Shown: positions 1-8,663, numbered from the stretch's first letter. The stretch is 64,000 nt of DNA from Bradyrhizobium erythrophlei (GCF_900142985.1 NZ_LT670849.1:1054001-1118000); one strand, 5' to 3'. Notes: a model not told the origin generated them from the letters alone. A program made the numbers and translations.

Positions 1-230
1 ACAGCCCCCAGCGCATTAAGCGAAAATGGCGGCCATCATCATCGACCACTACAGGTATCGGTTGTGTCGGCGCAACATTATATCGTGGCGGGAAGTTCGG
101 CTGTTCAAAATAACCGAAAAGTCGCCGCAATGCTTCAGGCGCCGAGGTTATGACGAAGCGTCCGCACATATATGGTATCCTGATAGGTTTATTCAGCACC
201 TTTTAACCCGGAAGCTTAACACTGCGGCCG

Positions 231-728
231 ATGACATCGCTCGCTGCCACGCCCTTACAATCAGCTCCCGTCGCCGCCGACAATTCGGCGCGCGCAGCGG
301 AATTGAGCGCGGCCAACATCAATCCGCGCACCGGCCTTGCCACTGACTATCTCAATCACTTCAACGAAGCCGTGATGCTGCTCGAGATGATTCCGGACAT
401 CCCGGAATGCGCGGAGGATTTTCTCGGCTGGCAGCCGCTATCCTACGCCGAACATTTTACGGCCTCCAATTTCAAGGCCAGGGACCTGGCGATCGACGCC
501 TATAACACCGCCGATGTCCGCGTCCGCAAAGAATTCGATAACATCACGAGTGCAATCACCGCGATCCTGACCGCGGTGGGTGCTGCGATGCGCGAGGCGA
601 CCCAGGACAAGACCCGCGCCAGACTGGCCGAACAGGCGACCGGCTGGGTCAAGCCGCTGGTGACGCAGGCAGGCGGCATCATCAATGGTGACGGCGCGGC
701 CGACGTCGACTACATCATGGCCCATTGA
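231..728 (+). CDS. hypothetical protein (165 aa)
   Basis: I do not recognise a family. The protein is soluble-looking, with no signal peptide or membrane segment. Residues 1-40 are Ala-rich and probably disordered; the rest is mostly predicted helix, including an Ala/Thr-rich stretch around 105-130 (ITAILTAVGAAMREATQD). Codon use fits the neighbours and the frame is open across the whole region, which supports a real gene. The stop codon is followed within a few bases by a paired palindrome (731-899) that could act as a 3' structure. The 230 bases upstream hold no other gene that I can support. ATG 231 is the first in-frame start; there is no strong ribosome binding site. Confidence 0.7.
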   Translation: MTSLAATPLQSAPVAADNSARAAELSAANINPRTGLATDYLNHFNEAVMLLEMIPDIPECAEDFLGWQPLSYAEHFTASNFKARDLAIDAYNTADVRVRKEFDNITSAITAILTAVGAAMREATQDKTRARLAEQATGWVKPLVTQAGGIINGDGAADVDYIMAH

Positions 729-730
729 TA

Positions 731-899
731 CTGGTGGTCCGATTCTAACATTTCGCACCCCTTCTCGGCGGCCACTTTTGCGAATGTTAGAATCAGAGGA
801 CCACTAGCAAATATATGTTTCTAGTGGAGTTTAGGATTTGACATTCGCTTTCCGAACTCGCGGCTAGGTCGGTCGCGAATGTCAAATCCACTCCACTAG
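731..899. repeat. Inverted pair of bulged palindromes (pair 1, subtype A)
   Basis: Two imperfect palindromes, 731-807 and 821-899, joined by an AT-rich linker. Copy one has arms containing GATTCTAACATT, copy two arms containing GGATTTGACATTCGC. Each begins and ends with CTAG or CTGG. Copy one has three extra bases on its right arm and copy two three extra on its left arm, so the bulges face each other. The same two-part unit recurs at 36653-36822 and, interrupted, at 15810-16136. Confidence 0.9.
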
Positions 900-945
900 G
901 TTATTCGCGAGCTGCTTGCGCGAATACGCTCATCAGGGGTCCCGC

Positions 946-1371
946 TTGGCTTCCGTCCTTCCTCAAACCCGTCCCCAACTTGCGGTCAGCGCCGCGATTT
1001 TCCGCGACGACAAGATATTGTTGGTGCGGCGGGCGCGATCTCCTTCCAAGGGTGTCTATTCGCTGCCCGGCGGACGCGTCGAATTCGGCGAGACCCTTCA
1101 CGCCGCCTTGCACCGTGAAGTGGCCGAAGAGACATCCCTCAAAATCGAGATCGTGGAGCTTGCCGGCTGGCGCGAGGTCGTGCCCACGGCCGAAGGCGGC
1201 GGGCACTATGTCATCATGTCATTCGCGGCGCATTGGCGCGCGGGCGACGTCGTGCTTAACGAGGAACTTGACGACCACCAGTGGCTCGCGCCGGATGCAC
1301 TTGGCGAACTCAGGATCACGCCGGGACTGCAGGACATCATTCAGTCGGCGCGGCGTGTTTTGGGCCTCTAA
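946..1371 (+). CDS. NUDIX hydrolase
   Basis: Predicted hydrolase of nucleoside diphosphates linked to another moiety; the substrate cannot be told from sequence. The Nudix box lies at about residues 42-64, with GGRVEFGE followed by REVAEET. It matches the G-x5-E-x7-REUxEE pattern, with Ser where the late Gly is usual. The RRARSP motif before it and the short length (about 141 aa) resemble ADP-ribose pyrophosphatase-like or MutT-like members. There is no ATG in frame upstream of the domain. I chose TTG 946 because AGGGGT precedes it at suitable spacing; TTG 916 is an alternative. The gene begins just after the palindrome pair ending at 899. Confidence 0.85.
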   Translation: MASVLPQTRPQLAVSAAIFRDDKILLVRRARSPSKGVYSLPGGRVEFGETLHAALHREVAEETSLKIEIVELAGWREVVPTAEGGGHYVIMSFAAHWRAGDVVLNEELDDHQWLAPDALGELRITPGLQDIIQSARRVLGL

Positions 1372-1424
1372 AACGCCGCTTTGCGTGTCTTGCGTCCCGC
1401 ATTCCAAGCAGGCATACCCCCTTG

Positions 1425-1802
1425 ATGCCTAGATATCTCACGTGCGTTCTTGTCATGGTCCTGTGCTGCCTTGCCGCGCCTGCGCGCGCGCAGGAAGGCG
1501 CTGCGCCGTTCGACAACGACCTGCAGCGCTTCGCGGAGATACTCGGAACGCTGCACTATCTCCGCGGCATCTGCGGCAGCAACGAAGGCGCCAAATGGCG
1601 CAACGAAATGCAGGCGCTGCTCGACGCCGAAACCCCGTCGGGTGAGCGACGTGCGCGCATGATCGCCGGTTTCAACCGCGGCTATAACGGCTTCCAGCAG
1701 ACCTACCGAACCTGCACGCCGGCGGCGACGCTCGCGATCCGCCGCTACATCGACGAAGGCCTGAAAATCTCACGTGACCTGACCGCGCGCTATGCCAACT
1801 AA
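1425..1802 (+). CDS. TIGR02301 family (DUF2385) exported protein
   Basis: A small exported protein of unknown function that is common in Rhizobiales. Residues 1-22 form a signal peptide (hydrophobic VLVMVLCCLAAPA followed by ARA-Q). The mature part is about 100 aa, helical, with Cys50 (LRGICGS) and Cys97 (RTCTP), which could form a disulfide in the periplasm. LHYLRGICG and GFNRGYNGFQ are the motifs I associate with this family. ATG 1425 is chosen because it starts the signal peptide; an upstream in-frame start would overlap the NUDIX gene. It lies 54 bases after that gene on the same strand, so the two may be co-transcribed. Confidence 0.85.
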   Translation: MPRYLTCVLVMVLCCLAAPARAQEGAAPFDNDLQRFAEILGTLHYLRGICGSNEGAKWRNEMQALLDAETPSGERRARMIAGFNRGYNGFQQTYRTCTPAATLAIRRYIDEGLKISRDLTARYAN

Positions 1803-1929
1803 ATCATCGGTTCCACCAACGGGTGGATTTCTTGACGGCCGTTAACCTTTCCTAAAGAACTGGCTAGGTGATACCGTTTGGCGTGCTACATCACGATCCG
1901 TCCCTCGCCTCCAACTCTGCTTCACATAC

Positions 1930-2193
1930 ATGAGCCATCCTGCGTCATTCATCGCCCGCGACCTGCTGCCTGACCAGGAACAGAAGCGAGCCGCACTCAA
2001 CTATCTCAACGAGGCTTGGGCGGAAGCACGGCACGATGGGGTCGATGGCGACTGTCTGGCGCAGGCCAGCCTGTTTGCGGCCTTTGCCGAACTGGTCCGG
2101 ACCTATGGCGAAGACGCGGTCGCGAAATTCGTCGAAGGTCTTCCCGTTCGCGTTCGCAACGGCGAGTTCTCCACCGCGCGTGCCAGGCAGTAG
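1930..2193 (+). CDS. conserved hypothetical protein (87 aa)
   Basis: A short soluble protein with no signal peptide, predicted to be all helical: an N-terminal helix (DQEQKRAALNYLNEAWAEA), a second around 45-60 (LAQASLFAAFAELV), and a C-terminal segment EDAVAKFVEGLPVRVRNGEF. I do not recognise the family. The ending resembles small proteins seen widely in Bradyrhizobium, but that is from memory. The spacer before it contains a GTTAACC (about 1841-1847), half of a CtrA-like box, which is weak evidence of cell-cycle control. A paired palindrome follows 50 bases downstream. Confidence 0.7.
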   Translation: MSHPASFIARDLLPDQEQKRAALNYLNEAWAEARHDGVDGDCLAQASLFAAFAELVRTYGEDAVAKFVEGLPVRVRNGEFSTARARQ

Positions 2194-2242
2194 GCATCAT
2201 CTCACAAGCCCTTGTTGTTGGGGCACCCGCGGCCTACCTTCA

Positions 2243-2409
2243 CTAGAGCTCCGATTCCGAAGTTCGCCTGTACTCGCGGCACCGTTTGCGCGAACTTCGG
2301 AATCGAAAGAGCATTGGCAAACCAAAATTGCTAGTGCGGTTTGGAATTTGAAGTTCCTATGAAGAAACCCGCCGCAAGACTGATAGGAACTTCAAATTCA
2401 CCGCACTAG
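2243..2409. repeat. Inverted pair of bulged palindromes (pair 2, subtype B)
   Basis: Palindromes 2243-2318 (arms with GATTCCGAAGTTCGC) and 2331-2409 (arms with GAATTTGAAGTTCCTAT), joined by an AT-rich linker. The second is almost perfect and starts and ends with CTAG; the outer end of the first has decayed. The 3-nt bulge is on the right arm of copy one and the left arm of copy two. Pair 5 (18920-19085) is the same unit in the opposite orientation. Confidence 0.88.
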
Positions 2410-2433
2410 TGAGATGTCACCTGAGAATCCCCT

Positions 2434-3312
2434 ATGAAAGCTGCACTCCTGCCCGACCGCGGGGTGGTCAAGGTCACCGGCGAGACCGCCCGTGACTTCC
2501 TCAACGGCCTCATCACCACCGACACCACGCGGCTGCAACCGGGTCTTGGCCGCTTCGGCGCATTGCTGAGCCCGCAGGGCAAGATCACGGTCGATTTCCT
2601 GATCACCGAGGCGCCGACCGGCCATGGCGGCGGCTTCTTGATCGATTGCCCCAAGCCGCTGGCGCAAGCGCTGGCCGACAAGCTCAAGTTCTACAAGCTT
2701 CGCGCCAAGATCGAAGTCGAGAATATTTCCGACAGCCTCGGCGTGCTCGCCGCATGGGATGGCGAGGCAGCGTTGAAGCCAGATCTCACCTTTACCGATC
2801 CCCGCAACTCTCAGCTCGGTCTTCGGATTTTCGTTCCCGCCGAACTCGCACAGAAGGCCGCCGATGCGATCGGCGCCGAACTCGTCGACGCTTCCGCCTA
2901 TGAAGCTCACCGCATCGCGATCGGCGTCCCTCGCGGCGGCCTCGACTTCATGTATGGCGACGCATTCCCGCACGAGACCAACATGGACCGGCTTTCCGGC
3001 GTCGATTTCGACAAAGGCTGTTATGTCGGCCAGGAGGTGGTGTCGCGAATGCAGCACCGCGGCACCGCGCGCACCCGCACCGTGCGCCTGCTGCTGGACG
3101 GCCCCGCCCCGGAAATCGGCTCGGCGATCCTTGCCGGAGAAAAATCAGTCGGCACCATGGGGTCGGCGGCCGATGGCCACGCGCTGGCGCTGATGCGCAT
3201 CGACCGTGCCGGCGAGGCGCTCGAAGCTGGAACACCCTTGACCGCGGGCGGCCTTTCGATCCGTATCACCGAACCGGACGAATTGAGTCTCACCCCACGT
3301 GTGGCCGTTTAG
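2434..3312 (+). CDS. ygfZ: YgfZ/GcvT-like folate-binding protein
   Basis: Homologue of YgfZ (IBA57 in mitochondria), a folate-binding protein that supports assembly or repair of iron-sulfur enzymes in the cytoplasm. The diagnostic KGCYVGQE motif is at residues 194-201, after DRLSGVDFDKGC, with the conserved Cys196. The N-terminal half follows the GcvT fold (VKVTGETARDFLNGLITTD, residues 12-30). The length of 292 aa is typical for alphaproteobacteria. Start ATG 2434 lies 24 bases after a palindromic repeat. The stop codon overlaps the remnant of another palindrome. The gene is followed by tag and an HD hydrolase on the same strand. Confidence 0.93.
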   Translation: MKAALLPDRGVVKVTGETARDFLNGLITTDTTRLQPGLGRFGALLSPQGKITVDFLITEAPTGHGGGFLIDCPKPLAQALADKLKFYKLRAKIEVENISDSLGVLAAWDGEAALKPDLTFTDPRNSQLGLRIFVPAELAQKAADAIGAELVDASAYEAHRIAIGVPRGGLDFMYGDAFPHETNMDRLSGVDFDKGCYVGQEVVSRMQHRGTARTRTVRLLLDGPAPEIGSAILAGEKSVGTMGSAADGHALALMRIDRAGEALEAGTPLTAGGLSIRITEPDELSLTPRVAV

Positions 3313-3358
3313 TTCGCAGGGCCGCGCTATGATACGAACTTCGGAATCAGGACACTAG
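3311..3358. repeat. Truncated palindrome remnant
   Basis: The right arm is intact (TACGAACTTCGGAATCAGGA followed by CACTAG), but only a short AGTTCGCA remains of the left arm. It belongs to the same family as the paired palindromes. It begins at the ygfZ stop codon, so the missing left arm was lost or overwritten there. Confidence 0.75.
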
Positions 3359-3370
3359 ACAGACGTTCGC

Positions 3371-3997
3371 ATGACGAGAACCGCACGACTGCATCCCGAC
3401 GGCCTGACGCGCTGCCCCTGGCCGGGCGAGGACCCGCTTTATGTTGCCTATCATGACACCGAGTGGGGCGTACCTGAACTCGACGATCGCGCGCTTTACG
3501 AAAAGCTGATCCTCGACGGCTTCCAGGCCGGGCTCTCCTGGATCACGATCTTGCGCAAACGCGACAATTTCCGGAAAGCCTTCGACGACTTTCAGCCCGA
3601 GAAAATCGTGCGCTACACGTCCAAGAAGATTCACGCGCTGATGAATGACGTCGGCATCGTCCGCAACCGCGCCAAGATCGAGGGCACAATCGCGAGCGCG
3701 AAATCCTATCTGAAGATCATGGACGAAGGCCCCGGCTTTTCGAAATTCCTGTGGGACTTCGTCGACGGCAAACCCAAGGTCAACACGTTCAAGACCACCG
3801 CGAGCGTTCCGGCCTCCACGCCGATTTCGATCAAGCTGTCGAAGGAATTGTCCTCGCGCGGCTTCAAATTCGTCGGCCCCACGATCGTCTACGCCTTCAT
3901 GCAGGCGACCGGCATGGTCAACGATCACCTCGTCACCTGCTTCTGCCATGAAAGCTGCGCCGGCAAGCGCCGCACTCCCCGCCTCAAAGTCAAATGA
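3371..3997 (+). CDS. tag: DNA-3-methyladenine glycosylase I
   Basis: Removes 3-methyladenine from alkylated DNA in base excision repair. Family hallmarks are present: RCPW near the N-terminus (Cys15), YHDTEWG (His28), GFQAGLSWITILRKR (residues 50-64), and a C-terminal HLVTCFCH with His186 and Cys190. Together these match the Cys-His-His-Cys zinc site known in E. coli Tag. The residue equivalent to the base-recognising Glu of E. coli Tag appears to be Asp49 here, a conservative change. The length of 208 aa is slightly longer than E. coli because of a basic tail. Its end overlaps the next gene by 4 bases (ATGA), indicating translational coupling. Confidence 0.94.
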   Translation: MTRTARLHPDGLTRCPWPGEDPLYVAYHDTEWGVPELDDRALYEKLILDGFQAGLSWITILRKRDNFRKAFDDFQPEKIVRYTSKKIHALMNDVGIVRNRAKIEGTIASAKSYLKIMDEGPGFSKFLWDFVDGKPKVNTFKTTASVPASTPISIKLSKELSSRGFKFVGPTIVYAFMQATGMVNDHLVTCFCHESCAGKRRTPRLKVK

Positions 3998-4611
3998 CGG
4001 CAAGAAAATCGTCTGGCGACCCTACGACGCGCGTCTGGCAGCGCATGCTGTCCGGGCGGCGGCTGAACTTGATCGAGCCCTCGCCACTCGATATCGAAAT
4101 TGCCGACATCGCCCACGGGCTCGCGCGCGTGGCGCGCTGGAACGGGCAGACCAGCGGGCCGCACATCTTTTCGGTGGCGCAGCATACGCTTCTGGTCGAA
4201 GCCGTGATGCGCGAGCAGACGCCGCGCATCGACGTCACATGGCGTCTTGCCGCGCTGCTGCATGATGCGCCCGAATATGTGATTGGCGACATGATCTCGC
4301 CGTTCAAGGCCGTGCTGGGCGAGGACTACAAGTTGGTCGAAAAGCGCCTGCTGTCGGCGATTCACATCCGCTTCGGCCTGCCGGCGGTACTCGCCGACAA
4401 GATCACGCAGGCCATCAAGGGCGCCGACAAGGGTGCGGCCTATCTCGAAGCCACTGAACTCGCGGGCTTCGAGCCGACTGAGGCCAAACGCCTGTTCGGC
4501 GGCGATCCCGGATTGTCTCCGGCGATGCGCGAGGACTATCTGACGCCGTGGAGCGCGGCCAAAGCCGAGAAGCAATTTCTCGCGCGCTTCAAGGCGCTGA
4601 CGTCGCCATAA
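3994..4611 (+). CDS. HD-domain hydrolase, YfbR-like
   Basis: A metal-dependent phosphohydrolase of the HD superfamily. The metal-binding pattern is visible: His64 (SVAQHTLLV), the HD pair His90-Asp91 (ALLHDAPEYVIGD), and a later acidic position. Relatives include 5'-nucleotidases of the YfbR type, but substrate specificity cannot be read from sequence. Start ATG 3994 overlaps the tag stop codon by 4 bases, so the two are co-translated. Pairing with a DNA repair enzyme would fit nucleotide-pool housekeeping, which is inference only. It converges with the gene on the opposite strand ending at 4621. Confidence 0.85.
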   Translation: MTARKSSGDPTTRVWQRMLSGRRLNLIEPSPLDIEIADIAHGLARVARWNGQTSGPHIFSVAQHTLLVEAVMREQTPRIDVTWRLAALLHDAPEYVIGDMISPFKAVLGEDYKLVEKRLLSAIHIRFGLPAVLADKITQAIKGADKGAAYLEATELAGFEPTEAKRLFGGDPGLSPAMREDYLTPWSAAKAEKQFLARFKALTSP

Positions 4612-4620
4612 GCGGCTGAG

Positions 4621-6603
4621 CTAACCGCGGCCGATGGGCCAGTGCCGTTCGCGGAACCAGGCTCGGTAGTTCGCCATCTTCGCGCGCTGGGCCTGCGGCG
4701 CATGGCGCCTGCATGTCGAGGCCTCCTCGCTGTTCTCGGGCGCGCCCCACCGCAGCTCCACGCAGTCATTCGGATTGTAGGCCATCTCGAGATCGACCGC
4801 CCGATCGAGCACATCCTTGACCGACAGCGTCCACTGCGAACCGTCGCTGCGCGTATAGGTCACCTTGCGCGAGGCAAGTTCCGACGTCAGCGCCGCCTGC
4901 AATTCGCCCTTCACCTGAGCGATGCTCTTGCCGGCCGGTATCGCATAGCGGTTCGACCGCCGCACGAAGCGATCGGGAAAATTCCGCACCACGTCGATGG
5001 CGATCAAGAGCCGAAGATCGCGCGCCGGTGTCGAGAAATCCTCCCACGCCCCGCTCGCCTGGAAAATCGAGGCGCCGTCCGGCATCGACGTGTCGCCGGG
5101 TTGCTTGACCTGCCAATTCCGCCCGTTTTCCACGGCCGTGACGCGTGTCCGGATCTGCTCGCTGAGGCTGGTAATGGCGTCGGCCATCGCGCGCGCCGGA
5201 TCGAGCGGCTCGGGCGACATCACGTCGTCCATGCGGTCGTAAAAATCCTCCGCCGACATTTGCGACTGCTCGAGCGAAAAATCCGCAAATTGCGGGTACT
5301 TGTTGATCTCGGCGTTGCTTGGCCGGCGCAACGGCCCGCCCTTGTCGCGCACGATCGGGCGGAAATGCTTGAAGCCGGGAGTGCCGAGCGTGGGCTCGTG
5401 CACGAAGAGGAAATTGCCGCGCCAGAAACGCTTCCGCGTGATCGATCCGTCGGGCTCGGCATCGACCGCGAGAAACACGCCCGGCGTGCCGTTTACTTCC
5501 GGCACCCGGCGCACCAGCATCAGCACATGGCCGTAAGGGTCGGCGAACACCGTACCCGGGCGCAGCGCCTCCTTCGTCAGCGGGATGGTGTAGAAATCGG
5601 CGCTATCGTCGCCGGCACGCACGGCGCCGGTATGCACGACATCGCCGACGTCGCGCAGGTATTCGCCAAAATTCGTCGGGCGCTTTGGTTTCGGCGGAGC
5701 CGCCTTTGCAGCCGGTGCTCCGGGCGCGTCGGCCGACGGCGGATCGTCCTGGCCGAACAGGCGCATGAGGCTTGACGTCTGCTTCGGCGGTGGTGCCGGC
5801 GGCGGCACGTCCGCTACCGTCGCGGCATCCTGGCCGGGCGGCGGAGGCGGACGCGTGAGTTCCGGATGCTCGACGTCGAACCACTGGGTGCACTTCGGCG
5901 GCCTGCCGGCGCCGCGCGAGCAATTCGAATAGCCGAACGGCAGCCCCATCTTGAAAGCGAAATAGGCACGCAGGAAGTAGACGAAGTCGGCGCAATCGGG
6001 CCGCAAACCTGTCTGCGTGTGGTCTTCGTTGCGGCCGAGATAGTTGTAGAGAAAATTGCGAGAGGGATCGCGCAGCACCTCGTACCAGACCTTCCAGTTC
6101 AGGTCCTGGTCGGGCGGCGCGTCGAACAGCTTCTCGATCCAGGCCGAGAACAGCGCTTCGTTGACACTGTTCCAATTGTTGCGCGTAGGCCAGATGCTTC
6201 CCGCCGGAATCTGGAACGCCGCTGGCTTGCGCGCAGCCACCGTGATGTCACGGGTAACCGGACCGCAATCGGCCGACGAGCGGTCCAGCGTCGCGCGCCA
6301 GATGCCCGCGGCGGGGGCTGCGACCTCGGCAAACCAGGAATAAGGCGGCCCATCGCGCCGTTCGGCCGATTTGGCCACAACGCTCCCATCGGGCGCGATC
6401 AGCGACAGGGTGCCTTGCACCGGCTTTTCGGCGACCGCCATGACGCGCAGCGCCATGCCGCTCCAGGGCGCAAACGGTGACGGCAAAACGGTGACTTCGG
6501 CGCAGGCCTCGGGTGCGGCGGCCGCAGGACCTGCATGGAATAAACCAGCCGTGATCAGCGAGAATGCCGTGGCAGCGGCAGCGAAGCGCAACCCAGGGCG
6601 CAT
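4621..6603 (-). CDS. exported protein with possible NlpC/P60-like Cys-His site
   Basis: A large secreted protein (about 660 aa) that I cannot assign to a named family. With ATG 6603 the N-terminus is a clear signal peptide (RFAAAATAFSLITAGLFHAG, cleavage near AAAAPEA). Counting from the alternative start at 6642, Cys217 in RPDCADFVYF and His372 in DPYGHVLML, followed by AVDAEPDG, resemble the Cys-His-Asp layout of NlpC/P60 or CHAP peptidases. A Pro/Ala-rich, probably disordered segment (about 264-322) separates Cys from His. The C-terminal 200 residues are charged and helical. A role in cell-wall or surface processing is inference. It is divergent from ggt, with the 5' ends close together. 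Confidence 0.72.
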   Translation of the reverse strand: MRPGLRFAAAATAFSLITAGLFHAGPAAAAPEACAEVTVLPSPFAPWSGMALRVMAVAEKPVQGTLSLIAPDGSVVAKSAERRDGPPYSWFAEVAAPAAGIWRATLDRSSADCGPVTRDITVAARKPAAFQIPAGSIWPTRNNWNSVNEALFSAWIEKLFDAPPDQDLNWKVWYEVLRDPSRNFLYNYLGRNEDHTQTGLRPDCADFVYFLRAYFAFKMGLPFGYSNCSRGAGRPPKCTQWFDVEHPELTRPPPPPGQDAATVADVPPPAPPPKQTSSLMRLFGQDDPPSADAPGAPAAKAAPPKPKRPTNFGEYLRDVGDVVHTGAVRAGDDSADFYTIPLTKEALRPGTVFADPYGHVLMLVRRVPEVNGTPGVFLAVDAEPDGSITRKRFWRGNFLFVHEPTLGTPGFKHFRPIVRDKGGPLRRPSNAEINKYPQFADFSLEQSQMSAEDFYDRMDDVMSPEPLDPARAMADAITSLSEQIRTRVTAVENGRNWQVKQPGDTSMPDGASIFQASGAWEDFSTPARDLRLLIAIDVVRNFPDRFVRRSNRYAIPAGKSIAQVKGELQAALTSELASRKVTYTRSDGSQWTLSVKDVLDRAVDLEMAYNPNDCVELRWGAPENSEEASTCRRHAPQAQRAKMANYRAWFRERHWPIGRG

Positions 6604-6784
6604 TCGGACATAAACCTTGCTAAAAGTGCAGAGAAGCTTCATTCGACCTGGCTGGCAGTCCGTAACATTCGTGTCCCATTGCAGCGACCACTTTCGCGTT
6701 CAGATGGCAAGATACCCAATCGGAGGAGACAAGTCATTGCGAGCGTCGAAACTTAGGTTGAAAACCCGGCCGGAGCGGTTTGGC

Positions 6785-8509
6785 ATGTGCTCACGACTGA
6801 CAGGGGTTTGCAGCCTCCTCGCCTGCCTCTGGCTGACTGCGCTTTCGGCCCATGCCGCCTCTTTGCGACCTGTGGCCGCCGAACGGGGGATGGTGGTCAG
6901 CGCGCAACACCTGGCGACCGAGGTCGGGGTCAACGTCCTCAAGCACGACGGCAACGCGGTCGATGCGGCGGTCGCGGTCGGATACGCGCTCGCAGTGGCC
7001 TATCCGGCGGCCGGCAATCTCGGCGGCGGGGGCTTCATGACGATCCGCTTTGCCGATGGACGGAAGACGTTTCTCGATTTTCGCGAACGGGCGCCCCGTG
7101 CCGCAACACGCGACATGTATCTCGACAAGGACGGCAAGGTCGTCGACGGCCTGAGCATGACCGGCTGGCTCGCCGTCGGCGTCCCCGGCACCGTGTCGGG
7201 CCTGGAATACGCGCGCAGCAAGTACGGAACGATGACACGCGCAGCCTTGATCGATCCGGCGATCGATCTCGCAGAGGATGGATTTGTCCTCGACCAGGGC
7301 GATGTCGACATGCTCGCGACCGCGACCGACGATTTCAGTAAATTCCCGCCGACCGGGGAAATCTTCCTCAACAAGGGGCAGCCCTTTGTCGCCGGTCGGC
7401 GCCTCGTGCAGCGCGATCTCGCCAACACGCTGCGCCGGGTCAGAGCGAACGGCGCTGATGGCTTCTATCGCGGCAGGACCGCAGAGGCGATCGTCAAGGC
7501 GAGCCGGGCCGGCGGCGGGATCATCCAGCTGGAAGATCTCTCAAGCTACAAAACGCGCGAGCTTGCACCGATCGAGTGCGACTATCGCGGCTATCATCTG
7601 ATCTCGGCGCCGCCGCCGAGTTCCGGCGGGGTTGCGCTCTGCGAGATGCTGAACATCCTGGAAGGCTATCCGCTGCGCGAATTCGGCTGGGGCTCGGCAC
7701 AAGCGTTGCATTACGAAATCGAGGCGATGCGCCGCGCTTATGTCGATCGCAATACCCTGCTCGGCGACCCCACCTTCGTCAACAATCCGGTCGAGCGGCT
7801 GATCGACAAAGGCTATGCGGCAAAAATTCGTGAAACCATCAGCCCGGACAAGGCCGGAATCTCCAGCGATTTCGGCAAGGACGTTGCGGCGCATGAGGGC
7901 TCCAACACCACGCACTTCTCGATCATCGACCATGACGGCAATGCCGTCTCATTGACCTATACGCTGAACGACTGGTTCGGCGCACGGGTCGTTGCGTCAG
8001 GCACCGGCGTGTTGATGAACGACGAGATGGACGACTTCACGGCCAGCCCCGGCCGCATCAATTCTTATGGAATCGTGCCGGGGGAAGCGAACGCGATTGC
8101 GCCCGGCAAGATACCGCTGAGTTCGATGAGCCCGACCATCATGACCAAAGACGGCAAGGTAGCGCTCGTTCTCGGCACCCCCGGCGGCCGGCGTATCATC
8201 ACCACCGTGCTGCAAACCATCCTGAACGTCGTCGACTATCAGATGAACATCCAGGAAGCGGTCGATGCCCCTCGCCTTCACCATCAATGGTTTCCGGACG
8301 TGACGAATACAGAGCCGCGCGCGCTCTCGCCCGACACCCGCAAAATACTCGAGGGCATGGGATATCGCTTCGACGACTCGCTGCCCGCCAACCACGTCGC
8401 CGCGATCATGGTCGGTGCGCCGAGCCTCGACGGCAAGCCGGTCGGGAAAAAAAGGTTCTATGGCGCGAACGACCCGCGCCGCGGCACGGGCCTGGCAGCG
8501 GGTTACTAG
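6785..8509 (+). CDS. ggt: gamma-glutamyltransferase
   Basis: Periplasmic enzyme that hydrolyses glutathione and transfers its gamma-glutamyl group to water or amino acids. Residues 1-24 are a signal peptide (LLACLWLTALSAHA). The autoprocessing site is GSNTTHFSIID, where Thr375 should become the N-terminal nucleophile of the small subunit. The large-subunit motif GNAVDAAVA is at residues 57-65, and PLSSMSPTI and GTPGGRRI bind the glutamyl group. At 574 aa it matches the family. ATG 6785 is chosen because the signal peptide starts there; ATG 6704 would add a 27-aa basic extension. A terminator-like hairpin follows at 8577-8602. Confidence 0.93.
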   Translation: MCSRLTGVCSLLACLWLTALSAHAASLRPVAAERGMVVSAQHLATEVGVNVLKHDGNAVDAAVAVGYALAVAYPAAGNLGGGGFMTIRFADGRKTFLDFRERAPRAATRDMYLDKDGKVVDGLSMTGWLAVGVPGTVSGLEYARSKYGTMTRAALIDPAIDLAEDGFVLDQGDVDMLATATDDFSKFPPTGEIFLNKGQPFVAGRRLVQRDLANTLRRVRANGADGFYRGRTAEAIVKASRAGGGIIQLEDLSSYKTRELAPIECDYRGYHLISAPPPSSGGVALCEMLNILEGYPLREFGWGSAQALHYEIEAMRRAYVDRNTLLGDPTFVNNPVERLIDKGYAAKIRETISPDKAGISSDFGKDVAAHEGSNTTHFSIIDHDGNAVSLTYTLNDWFGARVVASGTGVLMNDEMDDFTASPGRINSYGIVPGEANAIAPGKIPLSSMSPTIMTKDGKVALVLGTPGGRRIITTVLQTILNVVDYQMNIQEAVDAPRLHHQWFPDVTNTEPRALSPDTRKILEGMGYRFDDSLPANHVAAIMVGAPSLDGKPVGKKRFYGANDPRRGTGLAAGY

Positions 8510-8576
8510 AGACCCGTCAGTTGCAAGTGATCACGGGCAACCCGAAGCCGCACGACCTCTGACAGCCAGAGAAGCC

Positions 8577-8602
8577 CGAGGCCGCCCTTAGAGGCGGCCT
8601 CG
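8577..8602 (+). terminator. terminator-like hairpin after ggt
   Basis: A perfect 10-bp stem (CGAGGCCGCC and its complement) with a 6-nt loop lies between the convergent ggt and formamidase-like genes. No T-run follows on either strand, so it may be a weak or bidirectional terminator. Confidence 0.5.
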
Positions 8603-8663
8603 TTGCGGTCGTGGGGATGGGATAATGATCTGCCCCGCCCCGCTCTTGATCCAGCGGTTGCGA

